From JADCRZ01 sp037718865 (GTDB lineage: Bacteria; Bacteroidota; Bacteroidia; Chitinophagales; Chitinophagaceae): a stretch of 64,000 nt of DNA. Position 1 is the stretch's first letter. Each line of letters begins with the position of its first letter. The translations under genes were made by a program, and so were the position numbers. The stretch covers positions 186,001 through 250,000 of the forward strand of contig JBBJMP010000008.1 in assembly GCA_037718865.1 (NCBI GenBank), given 5' to 3'. Below the pieces are notes generated by a model. That model saw only the letters and a program-made list of their open reading frames with translations. It had not been told where the DNA came from and made no database searches. Below, piece by piece: positions 18,103 through 27,355 of the stretch.

Positions 18103-18243
18103 TATTATTTTGTACGTTGTGTTTACCACTTTTATAATTTTTTCCATTTTTTCCTCGACTTAAACAGCGCCGAAGTTAAATCTTTTGCATCGTCGTGTAA
18201 TAACAAATAAATCAGGAAACGGCATTAACATAAATGGTAAGTA

Positions 18244-18270
18244 AAGCCCGTAAACATTGTCTACGGGCTT
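18244..18270. terminator. Bidirectional-type hairpin between convergent genes
   Basis: AAGCCCGTA (18244-18252) and TACGGGCTT (18262-18270) form a perfect 9-bp stem with a 9-nt loop. It lies exactly between the 3' ends of the rightward Roco gene and the leftward frameshifted gene. The flanks are AT-rich but have no long T-run. It could terminate both transcripts. Confidence 0.6.
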
Positions 18271-18310
18271 GATTTATCCGGTCACCTCTACGGATATCTA
18301 TGTTTCTGTT

Positions 18311-18873
18311 TTACTCGTTTTCTTGGCAATTACATCCATCTTCCTTTTCTATCATTGCGTGTAGCAATAACAGCGAACTGTACTCCTGGTTATCGACATT
18401 TGCATCATCATCGTCAGCCTGAGCGCTTAAAAGAGATTGCTGCATTGCAGGTATTAATGTAGGAATAGAGAAGCTGCGACTAAAGGATTTACACTTCCAG
18501 CCCAGGAAAGGAACTTTTATGCAAAGCCTTATGGTAAGTGTAAAACTAAAACTGCTGCCGGTCTTCCTGAAATTAGAAACTTTGAATTCAATTTTAAATA
18601 CACCTATAGGATTCCAGGAAAAGCTTACATTGTTTGTTATCCTGAAAGACTTGCTGAATCCGCCAAAAGGTGTACTGGCTCGTACGGATAAGGTTACGAA
18701 ACCACCTACTACGTTAGCTCCGATACACGCTTTGCAACCCAGGAAACTGGGCGTACAAAACTCAATAGCCGCAAACTATCAAAACCGGTAAAGACCTGGT
18801 TTTCGCTGATTTCCGGTAATGCAGCCAGTAAAGAATTTTGATCTGCGGGCAAGAAAGACATTTGATCTGCCAT
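18311..18873 (-). pseudogene. Hypothetical Cys-containing protein split by a -1 frameshift
   Basis: A leftward ATG at 18873 opens a frame (MADQMSFLPADQNSLLAALP...FTGFDS) that loses coherence near 18777 and stops after 53 residues. The next frame is open from there to the stop at 18311 and has protein-like composition (CTPSFLGCKACIGANVVGG, then SFSWNPIGVFKIEFKVSNF, LCIKVPFLGWKCKSFSRSF, ending EKEDGCNCQENE). It has no usable start codon of its own until its last third. Adding one base in the TTT at about 18775-18778 joins both into one protein of about 187 residues with seven cysteines. I do not recognise the family. It follows the radical SAM gene on the same strand after 634 bp. It may be a decayed gene, an assembly error, or less likely programmed frameshifting, as no classical slippery heptamer is present. 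Confidence 0.6.
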
Positions 18874-19507
18874 GATTTAAATTTTAGAGATTATTACCTA
18901 CTCTTTTTGAGGCTTTTCGGTATCCGCCTTTATTAAAGTTTATTACGGATCAGAAGAATAATTCATCCAATCCAACATGTATTAAATGGAACAGCAACGA
19001 ATCATACTAATCAGGAGATCCCATAAGATGGGCAGAAAGATTTACAGCTACAATCAGTTAGTCCTTAACTTAGGTTAGACAGCCAAACATTATCCAATAA
19101 ATCCAAGGATAGGTAAGACAATAAGTGAGCTTTTCGGGAATTTCCGGTCCGGCGGCTGATTAATTATAAATGTGTATCTGGCATTTCTAAAAGTTATGGT
19201 TAAGTAATTTGTTAACGTTCAACCCGCTTTATTTAACGAGTTACTTACCACTAATCAGTTCAGAGATATTACCGAGAGACCTGCACGGCATCAACGCCTA
19301 TAAACATGGGATAGATTGAAGCACAATCGCGTTCCGCTGCAGGTGGCCGGCAAATTTTATCAGATTCAGATTTCAAAGATGTCAACCAGTTTGGTGCTTA
19401 TTGAACATCGTTTAAGGGATGGGAATACAGAATTATTCCAACAAAATACAAAAAGAATTATAAAAACAAAATCTATTGTAAAAAAAAAATATTCTAACCC
19501 TGAACAT
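18874..19507. other. Unassigned 634-bp region
   Basis: AT-rich sequence between the frameshifted gene and the radical SAM gene. A 73-codon frame at 19316-19537 on the plus strand overlaps the radical SAM 3' end and lacks coding character. I see no RNA gene, repeat or clear promoter box. Confidence 0.4.
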
Positions 19508-20563
19508 TTACCCAACTACTGCCCCGCCGCAACTTGATCCGGCCCCGGCCGTACAGCCATAACAATGCTGGCCTATAACGACGTCGCGGTTATTTAGAAC
19601 ATCTATATTAAATGCAGATAAGTGAAGGGAATCGCCGCAACTTACTTTCAAATCGAGCATCTGGTTGAAGTCACAATCATACAAAAATCCATCCCAGCCG
19701 ACAGAGATAGTATTACGGCACATTACGGCTTTTGCGGCAGCAGGATTAAAAGATGCCACTAGTTTTTCCATGTATCTTTCATAATTACCGCTTTGTAACA
19801 GGTAATCCAGGTAGCGACTAATGGGCATATTGGTGATAACAAATAACTGGTTGAAATCAATATTGAAACGGGTTTTTAATGCTTCTTTGTATTCCCTTTC
19901 CAGCGAAGTTTGCGAAGGGGGTAAAAAGGCGCCGGCAGGATTATACACAAGATTTAATAATAAGTCCGTGCCTTCTTTTCCATATCCCACGGGATTGAGC
20001 ATGTGCATCGCTTTAATGGAATCTTCGAATACACCTTTGCCGCGCTGCCTGTCTGTTCTGTCGGCCGTATAAAAAGGAAGGGAAGAAACGACTTCAACCT
20101 GATGCTTTTTATAAAATTCCGGCAGGTCATAGTATAATTTGTTGGCAAGTAAAATAGTCAGGTTACAACGGACAATAACATGCTTTCCCAGTTTTTTAAT
20201 TTCTTCCACAAACCAGCGAAAGTGAGGGTTCATTTCAGGTGCACCACCGGTAAGATCGACTGTCGCTATAGAAGAGTGGCTAAGTGTGTCCAGGCACAAC
20301 TGCATGGTGTCTCTCGTCATGATTTCTTTACGATCCGGGCCTGCATCAACATGACAATGTTTACATACCTGGTTGCACATTTTCCCAACATTGACCTGGA
20401 AGATCTCTATGCCTGCAGGGCGTAGCGGATAATATCCGATAGTTTCCATTTTTTGCTGGAAGGGAACCAGGCGATAAACATCTTCGTCATTACCGTGTTC
20501 CAGCACTTCAAGCTGGTGCATGGCATCGGATAAATAATGTCCCTGTGCTTTTAGTGATTTCAT
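19508..20563 (-). CDS. arsS: ArsS-like radical SAM/Cys-rich protein
   Basis: 351 residues. The radical SAM cluster motif CNQVCKHCHVD (CxxxCxxC, residues about 60-70) is followed by typical SAM-binding stretches (TVDLTGGAPEMNPHFRWFVEEI). The C-terminal domain is Cys-rich (MCRNTISVGWDGFLYDCDFNQML, then HCYGCTAGAGSSCGGAVV). This matches the radical SAM/Cys-rich family (with the DUF3641-type C-terminus) that includes the arsenosugar biosynthesis protein ArsS; length and both Cys clusters agree. The upstream methyltransferase ArsM usually found with ArsS is not in this window, so the arsenic role is not confirmed by context. The DUF547 gene upstream on the same strand is 63 bp away. Confidence 0.85.
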   Translation of the reverse strand: MKSLKAQGHYLSDAMHQLEVLEHGNDEDVYRLVPFQQKMETIGYYPLRPAGIEIFQVNVGKMCNQVCKHCHVDAGPDRKEIMTRDTMQLCLDTLSHSSIATVDLTGGAPEMNPHFRWFVEEIKKLGKHVIVRCNLTILLANKLYYDLPEFYKKHQVEVVSSLPFYTADRTDRQRGKGVFEDSIKAMHMLNPVGYGKEGTDLLLNLVYNPAGAFLPPSQTSLEREYKEALKTRFNIDFNQLFVITNMPISRYLDYLLQSGNYERYMEKLVASFNPAAAKAVMCRNTISVGWDGFLYDCDFNQMLDLKVSCGDSLHLSAFNIDVLNNRDVVIGQHCYGCTAGAGSSCGGAVVG

Positions 20564-20626
20564 TAAGCAATCTTGAAGTAAATGACAGGAGTTTTCAGTA
20601 CCATGCTTTTATAATAACCGCCATAC

Positions 20627-21415
20627 TTATTCATTGTTGTAGTTTTCAAGAAATAAATTCCAATCGTACGCCTTAAAGTGAATGGATGGATTTTTACCAG
20701 CGGGAATAACAGATAATTTCTTTAACAGCCGTTTCATCTCTTTCCTGCCTCCAAAGTCGTGCCTGAACCAACCCATTAATGCCGGAACCGATACTGTATT
20801 CTCTTTTTCATTGTAGTCCGATTCACCCTGCAGGTACACTTTGGTAGCCTGGTCCAATTGTTTATCCAATTGCTCCGGTTTGTAAAAAGCAATAGGCGGA
20901 CAACTTTTAGCGCCGCAATTCAGCGAAAAATGAATCCGGTAATCCACTGCTTGCGCCCTGTTTTTTCTTTCAAATGCTGAAGGGAAAAACGTATTGAGAT
21001 AACCAAGGCTCCATTTAATTTTTGAATGTCTTAGTATCCCATGCTCGATATTGTCAAGGCTCAGAAAATGTCCTGCAATCGCAATTTGCTTGCGGCTGAA
21101 GAAACTACTTTTGCTTTTATACTTACCAGGTTCTTTAGACAGGATTATTTGTGTATAGGCGTTGTATATATTTATCCAGAAAGCCTTCTTTTGGTCTTCG
21201 GTGGATAGCTGTTTGGAAATTTCCGTTTCGGGGATGGTACTTAAGATAGCTGTTAAAGAGTCTGTCGGTTCTTTGGTTTTGGCAGCAAGCAGGAGTTGTT
21301 GGGAAAGCGCAATAAGATCCGTATTTGGCAAGGTAATGTTTTTGTCACTACTGGCTACTATAGCATTCATATAACAAAAATATGCACATAAGCATAAAAC
21401 CAATACTTTGTTCAT
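20627..21415 (-). CDS. DUF547 domain-containing protein
   Basis: 262 residues with an N-terminal signal peptide (NKVLVLCLCAYFCYMNAIVA). The body matches DUF547: KKAFWINIYNAYTQIIL, FSLDNIEHGILR-like (LSLDNIEHGILRH), YRIHFSLNCGAKSCPPIAFY and PALMGWFRHDFGG. The conserved Asn, His and Cys motifs suggest a papain-like fold, but no reaction is established for the family. It is exported, and probably lies in one transcript with the ArsS-like gene downstream (63 bp). Confidence 0.88.
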   Translation of the reverse strand: MNKVLVLCLCAYFCYMNAIVASSDKNITLPNTDLIALSQQLLLAAKTKEPTDSLTAILSTIPETEISKQLSTEDQKKAFWINIYNAYTQIILSKEPGKYKSKSSFFSRKQIAIAGHFLSLDNIEHGILRHSKIKWSLGYLNTFFPSAFERKNRAQAVDYRIHFSLNCGAKSCPPIAFYKPEQLDKQLDQATKVYLQGESDYNEKENTVSVPALMGWFRHDFGGRKEMKRLLKKLSVIPAGKNPSIHFKAYDWNLFLENYNNE

Positions 21416-21498
21416 CTCTTAGATACGTTTTGAAGGCATTGTTGGTTTTTATACTACTAGGTATTTGCATATGCAGCCAGGCTAAGCACTTTTTGCCC

Positions 21499-21522
21499 GT
21501 GGTTGGTGTTTTCACCAACCAC
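21499..21522. repeat. Palindromic repeat GTGGTTGGTG-TTTT-CACCAACCAC
   Basis: Perfect 10-bp stem with a TTTT loop; outer bases GCCCG/CGGGC extend the stem past a short bulge. An identical 24-bp copy sits at 31818-31841, and a shorter related hairpin at 21587-21602. All are intergenic. Confidence 0.85.
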
Positions 21523-21586
21523 AACCGGGCGGAGTGTTTGGATATTTATTGATGGCTATTTCGGCGTAATACCTCTCCACAGTGGA

Positions 21587-21602
21587 TTGGTGAAAACACC
21601 AA
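21587..21602. repeat. Short related palindrome TTGGTG-AAAA-CACCAA
   Basis: A perfect 6-bp stem with AAAA loop, 33 bp before the amidohydrolase stop codon. Its core is the complement-type variant of the CACCAACCAC element located 65 bp to the left. Confidence 0.6.
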
Positions 21603-21634
21603 CGGGAACGCATGACAAAGGAACCTCCTGGAAA

Positions 21635-24600
21635 TTATTTTCTGACACCCCTCGTATCCTGAGATTGCCTGGATCTAAGTAATTGTTCAATATCATACCT
21701 GATCCCATTTTTAAAAACGGTTTCTACGTTCCAGGCATCTTTAATATTTTTTAGTGGATCTCCATTCACGATTACAAAATCTGCCAGTTTTCCAGCTTCA
21801 ACTGTACCGAGATCTTTCTCAACCCCCACAGCCTCCGCAGACCATAACGTAGCGGACCTTAATGCTTCAAAAGGTGTTAAACCTGCTGCCACGAAACATT
21901 GTAATTCTACATGAAGGCTTAACCCATAAGGTATGAACGGAGAGTCGGTGCCGGGTGTAATGTGGGCCCCTGCCTTCATCAATTTTTGTATTGATTTATA
22001 TGTTGAAGGATATGTTTCCCTTATTGCAAAAGAACCCGAAGCTAACCGCAGCTTTGATGCATCAGCTATTGCAGTAACGAAACGTTTGGAATACAATGCA
22101 TTCAATTGTTTATTCTGCAAAACATCAGGATCGCTTTCCGCTTTAAGGTAAAACCCGCCAAACAGCGCTATCGTGGGCGTCATGTTCATGCCTGATTTAG
22201 CCATCAACTGGATTACGTCTTCATACGTTTCGTTAACGGATGATTGTTTCGGCGAATAGCCACGCCGGCTTGTGGCCTTAATGTGTTCTACGTTGTCCAC
22301 CCCATAAGCTGTGGACGGATAAATTTCGTGTGACGAAACAGGAATGCCATGCTGATGTGCATAAGCAGTTACCTTTTTTTGTAACGAGTCTGATAAGCGA
22401 ACATAGGTTTTAATAAAATCATATCCAAGCCGGGTCGACCGCTCTAATTCCATCTTAAGCTGAGTCTCGTTGGAGATACTGTTCGACAAGCCATAATACA
22501 CCCTTTTGCCATCCAGGAGATACCCGGCGTAAAACTCACGGGGACCAATACGTGCTCCGCTGTTCCATGCTTCCTTGCGCTCGAGCGCGTCATAAGGGTC
22601 AGCGCCTGTTTCGCGTACCGAAGTAATACCATACGACAACCAGTTGCGTCCCTGCACTTCGCCTGCGCCGGCATATTGATGGGTGTGCATTTCAAACATA
22701 CCGGGAATGACGGCCTTGTCTGAAGCATCTATCGATTTCCGCGTGGGTTGATGAGGTTCGATTTTTACAATACGGTTATCCTTCACTACGATGTCAACAT
22801 CTTTCTGGTAATTTGCCGTACGGCCATTGAACAGCCTGCCTGCATGTATAACGAAATCCTGTGAAGGTTTTTGTGATTTCCAGGAAAGCTCAAGAGGGAT
22901 GTCTTCAATCGAACCGTCTGCCAGGTGAACTTTCTTTAATTTATCCACGGAGATGTATATAATCGATTTATTATCACCTGTCCAGGTAGGAACGTCAGCC
23001 AGTTCAGTGGTTATTTGTTTTGGTGAACCGGTAAATTCCCCTGAAGGCGAAACAGCCACCACCCATAATACGCCATCTTCCACATACGCCATCTTTGTAC
23101 CGTCAGGAGACCAAACCGGGCCGTTTTTTTCCCTGGTTGCCAAAGTGCGCTGGGGTGTTGGAGATATGAATTTTTCTGTTCCGCTGTCCAGCGAAATAAG
23201 TAACATGCGGCTTATTCCTTCCCTGAAGCGGAGCGAAGAATGTTCAAGCGCAGACAAGGCAATAAATTTACCATCCGCCGACCAGGAAGGTTTACCTGGA
23301 ACAAATAATAAAGCATGCACCTGCTTCATCGATCCTGTTGCCACTTCCATAACATTCAAAGCGCTGTTTCCCCAAACACTGTTTGCATCGTTCAGTAAAA
23401 AAGCGATCCGGGTTCCATCCGGCGACCAGGTCGGATACATCACATCTTTATCGAGACTAGTTAAACATGTATCGGTCCCTGTCTGCAGGTCACGCACCCA
23501 AATAGCCATACTTTTCCCCTCCCGGTCGGAAACAAAAGCCAGTTTTTTACCATCGGGCGAAAAAGCAGGATCTATGTCTACCGCGGCATCATTGGTAAGA
23601 TGTACCGGTTTTTCGTTTCCCTTTTTCAATAACCACAGGTTTCCTACTGCTGCAAAGGCGATATCATTGCCATCAGGAGAAACGACGGGCCCGAAAATAC
23701 CCATTGATCTGTTTGCAGCATCCGAATCAAAATCCCTAATCTTCTTCTTGTATGGAGCTCGATCCAGGGTAAAACTAACCGTAAAGGGAATTGCTGAAGT
23801 AGTGTTATCCCCAAGTATTCTTTTTTTAATTTTTCCATCGGAAGAATACATGAACGTATTGTTCGAAAGCCATGCCGTTCGGAAAGGAAATACATCTTCA
23901 TTAGGTCCGCTTAGCGAATCCAGTTTTCCATCAGCAGCTGAAACGATAAAAAGCCGGCTTTTACCCTGAGCGAGACCGTTATAGGTGATGTATCTGCCAT
24001 CTGGGCTCCAGGAAGGTGCTGCAAAAGTTCCTTTTACCGGCACGATAAGCTGCTCTTTATCCGATGCGTCTCTGATGTACAAGCCGCTTGCCTTACGCGT
24101 TGATATAAACGCAATTCGGTTTCCATCAGGCGACCAGGCCGGGTTAAAATCATCTGCAACATCTGTCGTAAACTGCTTTACCGCTCCATCTGCAAGAGAC
24201 AATTCCCATATATCGTAATTGCCTGCCCTGTCTGAAGAATACAGTATTCGTTTACCATCCGGCGACCATTGGGGTTCACGTTCATCATAATTTCCAAAGG
24301 TGACCTGTTTTAAACCGGAACCGTTCTTATCGATCATCCAGATGTGATAAGTTCCGTCCCTGTACGATTGAAAAGCGATCTTACTTCCATCAGGTGACCA
24401 GCATGGCTGCCGCTCATCCCCCAATCCATCTGTGAGCGCTTTTGCCCTTCCTCCGCCGATTGGAATGGTATGAATGGTACCCTGTATGTCCATAGCAATG
24501 GTTTTTCCATCCGGCGAAACGGCAATGGCCATATTGGTTCCTTCTGAAACGGTCACCTTAACAGTATTTGGTGGCTTCAATGACTGGGAACGGGCATGCT

Positions 24601-24700
24601 TTGGAAGGCTGCAAATAAAGCAACCCAGAAAAAAAGACAGCGCCATAATCTTTAAACCTGTGAACCTGTTGAAATCCTTTTTTTTAATCATGAGTGACAT
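21635..24700 (-). CDS. Exported amidohydrolase with N-terminal PD40/TolB-like propeller
   Basis: 1021 residues. Signal peptide (LKIMALSFFLGCFICSLPKHARS). Residues about 45-620 are repeated TolB/PD40 blades (FSPDGKKLAFVSDREGKS, WSPDGTRIAFLLND, and about ten WSPDG motifs). Residues about 630-1010 form an amidohydrolase of the imidazolonepropionase-like type: VIPGMFEMHTHQYAGAG holds the metal-binding HxH, then SSHEIYPSTAYGVDNVEHI, TPGTDSPFIPYG with the catalytic Asp, and SAEAVGVEKDLGTVEAGKLADFVI. In this family metal centres hydrolyse cyclic amides or peptide-like substrates; the propeller may bind them. It is exported to the periplasm. A damaged paralogue lies just upstream (24737-25903). Confidence 0.92.
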   Translation of the reverse strand: MSLMIKKKDFNRFTGLKIMALSFFLGCFICSLPKHARSQSLKPPNTVKVTVSEGTNMAIAVSPDGKTIAMDIQGTIHTIPIGGGRAKALTDGLGDERQPCWSPDGSKIAFQSYRDGTYHIWMIDKNGSGLKQVTFGNYDEREPQWSPDGKRILYSSDRAGNYDIWELSLADGAVKQFTTDVADDFNPAWSPDGNRIAFISTRKASGLYIRDASDKEQLIVPVKGTFAAPSWSPDGRYITYNGLAQGKSRLFIVSAADGKLDSLSGPNEDVFPFRTAWLSNNTFMYSSDGKIKKRILGDNTTSAIPFTVSFTLDRAPYKKKIRDFDSDAANRSMGIFGPVVSPDGNDIAFAAVGNLWLLKKGNEKPVHLTNDAAVDIDPAFSPDGKKLAFVSDREGKSMAIWVRDLQTGTDTCLTSLDKDVMYPTWSPDGTRIAFLLNDANSVWGNSALNVMEVATGSMKQVHALLFVPGKPSWSADGKFIALSALEHSSLRFREGISRMLLISLDSGTEKFISPTPQRTLATREKNGPVWSPDGTKMAYVEDGVLWVVAVSPSGEFTGSPKQITTELADVPTWTGDNKSIIYISVDKLKKVHLADGSIEDIPLELSWKSQKPSQDFVIHAGRLFNGRTANYQKDVDIVVKDNRIVKIEPHQPTRKSIDASDKAVIPGMFEMHTHQYAGAGEVQGRNWLSYGITSVRETGADPYDALERKEAWNSGARIGPREFYAGYLLDGKRVYYGLSNSISNETQLKMELERSTRLGYDFIKTYVRLSDSLQKKVTAYAHQHGIPVSSHEIYPSTAYGVDNVEHIKATSRRGYSPKQSSVNETYEDVIQLMAKSGMNMTPTIALFGGFYLKAESDPDVLQNKQLNALYSKRFVTAIADASKLRLASGSFAIRETYPSTYKSIQKLMKAGAHITPGTDSPFIPYGLSLHVELQCFVAAGLTPFEALRSATLWSAEAVGVEKDLGTVEAGKLADFVIVNGDPLKNIKDAWNVETVFKNGIRYDIEQLLRSRQSQDTRGVRK

Positions 24701-24736
24701 TTAATTTATTATACAAATTCTTACCTGGCAAGTCGT

Positions 24737-25903
24737 TTATCCGTAGGCCCTGGCGTGAACAGTTCCATCGATATTATACCGAATGCCATGTGCACGCCCG
24801 CAATAAAAGTCCTGGGACGTTTTCTGCTGCCGCTGGCCCATGCCTCCTTCTTTCAATGGCATCATACGGGTCCGTGCCAGGTTCCCTGATAGAAGTTATT
24901 CCGTAAGACAGCCATAGTCTTCCCATCTGCTCGCCCAGGGCATCATGCTGATGCGTATGCATGTCAAATAGTCCGGGAATCACCGTCATGCCGGAGGCAT
25001 CAATCAGGTTCCCTTTGCGGCCCACTTCTGTCCGGAAGGCCGGTGAGCCGGCCCGTCCGCTAAAGAAAACGATTTGCGCATATTTTAGTCTTTCTTCTTT
25101 GCCTGGCGAATGATCAAGAACGGTGTAGCCCAGTTTTTCAATGTGTTTTTTTACCAGTGCAATCATCCGTGATCCATCCGTTTCGGGTACCAGGCGAATT
25201 CCAAAAACAGCTACCGCTTCTTCGGGAATTATGGAACCTGATCCCTTGCCAACTACTGCGGCGCGCATCCCCTGTATTGTCAGGGATGGATATTGCAGCG
25301 ACTCCTGGTAATTCATTCCCACTTTTTCTTCTTCGGCAATGACCAGTCTTTCATTTATTTCTTTTTTGTTATCGGGTACGGCGGCCAGGATTTTTTTCGT
25401 TTCTTCGTCAAGCATAATACCGTCATAGAACCCATCTATCAGAACCCGTCCCTGTCCGTCCTTCATGGAAGCAATGATCTTAGACAGCAGGAAACTGGGG
25501 TCAGGTGAGTAGTTGCCATAGTGCCCGCTGTGTTGCTGCGTTAAGGCTCCATAGGTAGTGAGGGTAAATCCTGCACCGCCGCGATTGCCAAAGGTCAAAG
25601 TCGGCATATTGGAGGAATGCATTGGGCCGTCCATAACGATGAGGTAGTCGGCCACAAACTGTTCTTTGTCTTTTTGCAGGGCGCTTTTAAGTCCGGATGA
25701 GCCTTTTTCTTCTTCAGTATCAAGTACTATCTTAATATTAAATGCAGGCATTTGTTTTTTCGACCGCATGATATCGTAAGCATGTAAGAACATAATGACC
25801 GGGCCCTTGTCATCTGAAGTGGAGCGTCCGTAGATCCGCCATTCGTTGCTGATTTTTGTTTGGAGCGTTTTCCAGTGCACATTTGCACATTTGCACATTT
25901 GCT
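24737..25903 (-). pseudogene. Chimeric relic: M20 peptidase fragment fused to internally deleted amidohydrolase
   Basis: An open frame (25898-24774, 374 codons) starts inside an 8-bp tandem repeat (MCKCANVHW) directly after the SusD stop. Residues 20-290 are the middle and lid of an M20 metallopeptidase (IYGRSTSDDKGPVIMFLHAY; DTEEEKGSSGL; GSPAFRTE), missing the N-terminal metal-ligand segment and C-terminal end. At about residue 290 it switches to an amidohydrolase (LIDASGMTVIPGLFDMHTHQ; WLSYGITSIREPGTDPYDAIER) closely resembling the intact paralogue downstream. A one-base deletion near 24850 then shifts the frame; restoring it gives RKEAWASGS...FIAG. The conserved C-terminal GIRYNIDG appears only a few codons later (third frame, stop at 24737), so roughly 300 residues are missing. 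Almost certainly non-functional. Confidence 0.8.
25876..25902 (-). repeat. 8-bp tandem repeat after SusD stop (copy A)
   Basis: 3.4 units of TGCACATT (plus strand), that is AATGTGCA on the coding strand, beginning 1 bp after the SusD-like stop codon. The relic's start codon lies within it. Related copies follow two other genes. Confidence 0.75.
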
Positions 25904-27334
25904 TTATTTATTCACTGTTGTCGGATCAAAAATGCCTGGCAGTGGCTTGGGTAAGGAAGTATTTGAATTTATCTCGTCCTGCGAATAAATGAATCTTTCG
26001 GGAAGAACAGTTCCGATATTGGTGGGCACCTTTACCCCTGCTGTTTCTTTACGCGTTCTCCTTATATCATGGAAGCCAAGTTTTTCACCAAAAAAAGTTA
26101 CATACCTCTCCCGCAATATCTCTTTCAACAACGCTTCATCAGTGCCCGCGCCCGTTTTGTTGATCATCCCGTTTTCGAGGAAATCGCTTTCTGCATACGG
26201 GCTGTATTTAAGGCCATCGGCGAGATAGGAAGCATTTATATAACCACCTGTATTCATATACGCTCTGTAAGCATTCAGGTTCTTTAAACCTTCTGCAAAT
26301 CCTTTGGCTCTCAATCCTGCCTCGGCCAGTATCAAGAGATTTTCCTGGTATGTTATCAAAGAATAAGAGGCAGTTTGAGCGAAGATGCCTTTTTTCAAAA
26401 CAGTGAGTGTAGTATTCGGGATGAATTTTGATTTTACACCGTTTGTTGTGGTATAAGTAAAGTAGTAATTCAGTCTGGCCCGTTCATCCGTTTTACTGTT
26501 TCCTTTATAGGCATCATGAGCAGGGTCAAGGAGGTTTGTGATGTACGCGCCTTCCGAGGTAATGTCCGTTGTGGAGCGTCCGGTAGAATAAAAATTCTGG
26601 GTTCCTGTCGCCGTAGCATGGGGTGCCACCATGGAATTCGCTGCTGATTTGATTCCCAGCAGCGCTTCATCATAGGCTTTATCATACTTGCGTACATCCT
26701 GGTAAAATCGTGCTTTCAGGGTATGGGCCGCTTCTATCCAGGAAGCTGCTTTTCCCCCAAAATGGATATCCGCAACTCCGGGTGAAGTGCCGATGCCAGA
26801 TGTCAGGTCTTCGATGGCTGAGTTTAGTAGTAACTGTACGCCCTCATATACGTTTAACTGGGGATCGAAGGCTGGTTGAGGAAATTGTTCAATGTCTCCC
26901 ACCTGTGAAAAAGGCACATCGCCCCAGCAGGCGGCAGCTGTTCCTACAGCGTGGGCCTTAATAACTTTGCCAATGCCTGTTAACAAGCGGTTATTGACAG
27001 GCTTTGCTCTTGCTTCCAACAGCTTTTCCTGTTGCAATACCCCGTAATATACGTCCTGCCATGAAGTACTGAAAGCAAACCCTGATGCAACATAAAAATG
27101 ATAATCCCTGTATTGCCTGTCAACACCCGAAAAGTACCCCGACCAAATGCCTGCTATCCTGGCTGTGTGGCCTTCATGAAAAGCGATGTTGCCTAACTGT
27201 AAGCCGGTAAGTATTAACTCAGCCGATGCATTGGTTGGATTATTCGGATTGTCGTTTAACCCCGCTACCATTTTTTCACACGACATAAACCCAAGTAAAA
27301 AAAATAACGCAATAAATATGAATAAAGGTTTCAT
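25904..27334 (-). CDS. SusD/RagB-family nutrient-binding outer-membrane lipoprotein
   Basis: 476 residues. Signal peptide with lipobox (FIFIALFFLLGFMSC, acylated Cys about residue 19) followed by the SusD-like opening NDNPNNPTNASAELILTGLQL. Helical TPR-type body (AHTLKARFYQDVRKYDKAYDEALLGI; LILAEAGLRAKGFAEGLKNLNAYR) and the characteristic C-terminus FFGEKLGFHDIRRTRKE...LPERFIYSQDEINSN. This is the SusD_2-like branch found beside amidohydrolases and peptidases, rather than the classical glycan branch. It forms the lid of the SusC transporter encoded 21 bp upstream. The substrate is probably a peptide or amino-acid derivative, judged from neighbours only. Confidence 0.92.
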   Translation of the reverse strand: MKPLFIFIALFFLLGFMSCEKMVAGLNDNPNNPTNASAELILTGLQLGNIAFHEGHTARIAGIWSGYFSGVDRQYRDYHFYVASGFAFSTSWQDVYYGVLQQEKLLEARAKPVNNRLLTGIGKVIKAHAVGTAAACWGDVPFSQVGDIEQFPQPAFDPQLNVYEGVQLLLNSAIEDLTSGIGTSPGVADIHFGGKAASWIEAAHTLKARFYQDVRKYDKAYDEALLGIKSAANSMVAPHATATGTQNFYSTGRSTTDITSEGAYITNLLDPAHDAYKGNSKTDERARLNYYFTYTTTNGVKSKFIPNTTLTVLKKGIFAQTASYSLITYQENLLILAEAGLRAKGFAEGLKNLNAYRAYMNTGGYINASYLADGLKYSPYAESDFLENGMINKTGAGTDEALLKEILRERYVTFFGEKLGFHDIRRTRKETAGVKVPTNIGTVLPERFIYSQDEINSNTSLPKPLPGIFDPTTVNK

Positions 27335-27355
27335 TTTACAAGATTTTTGTATCGA

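Noticed and set aside
19316..19537. 73-codon frame on the plus strand
   Set aside because: No coding character or start context, and it overlaps the 3' end of the radical SAM gene.
22953..23969. 338-codon plus-strand frame inside the amidohydrolase gene
   Set aside because: Antisense to the PD40 propeller, Ser/Pro-biased and without any recognisable domain; the minus frame has about ten WSPDG blades.
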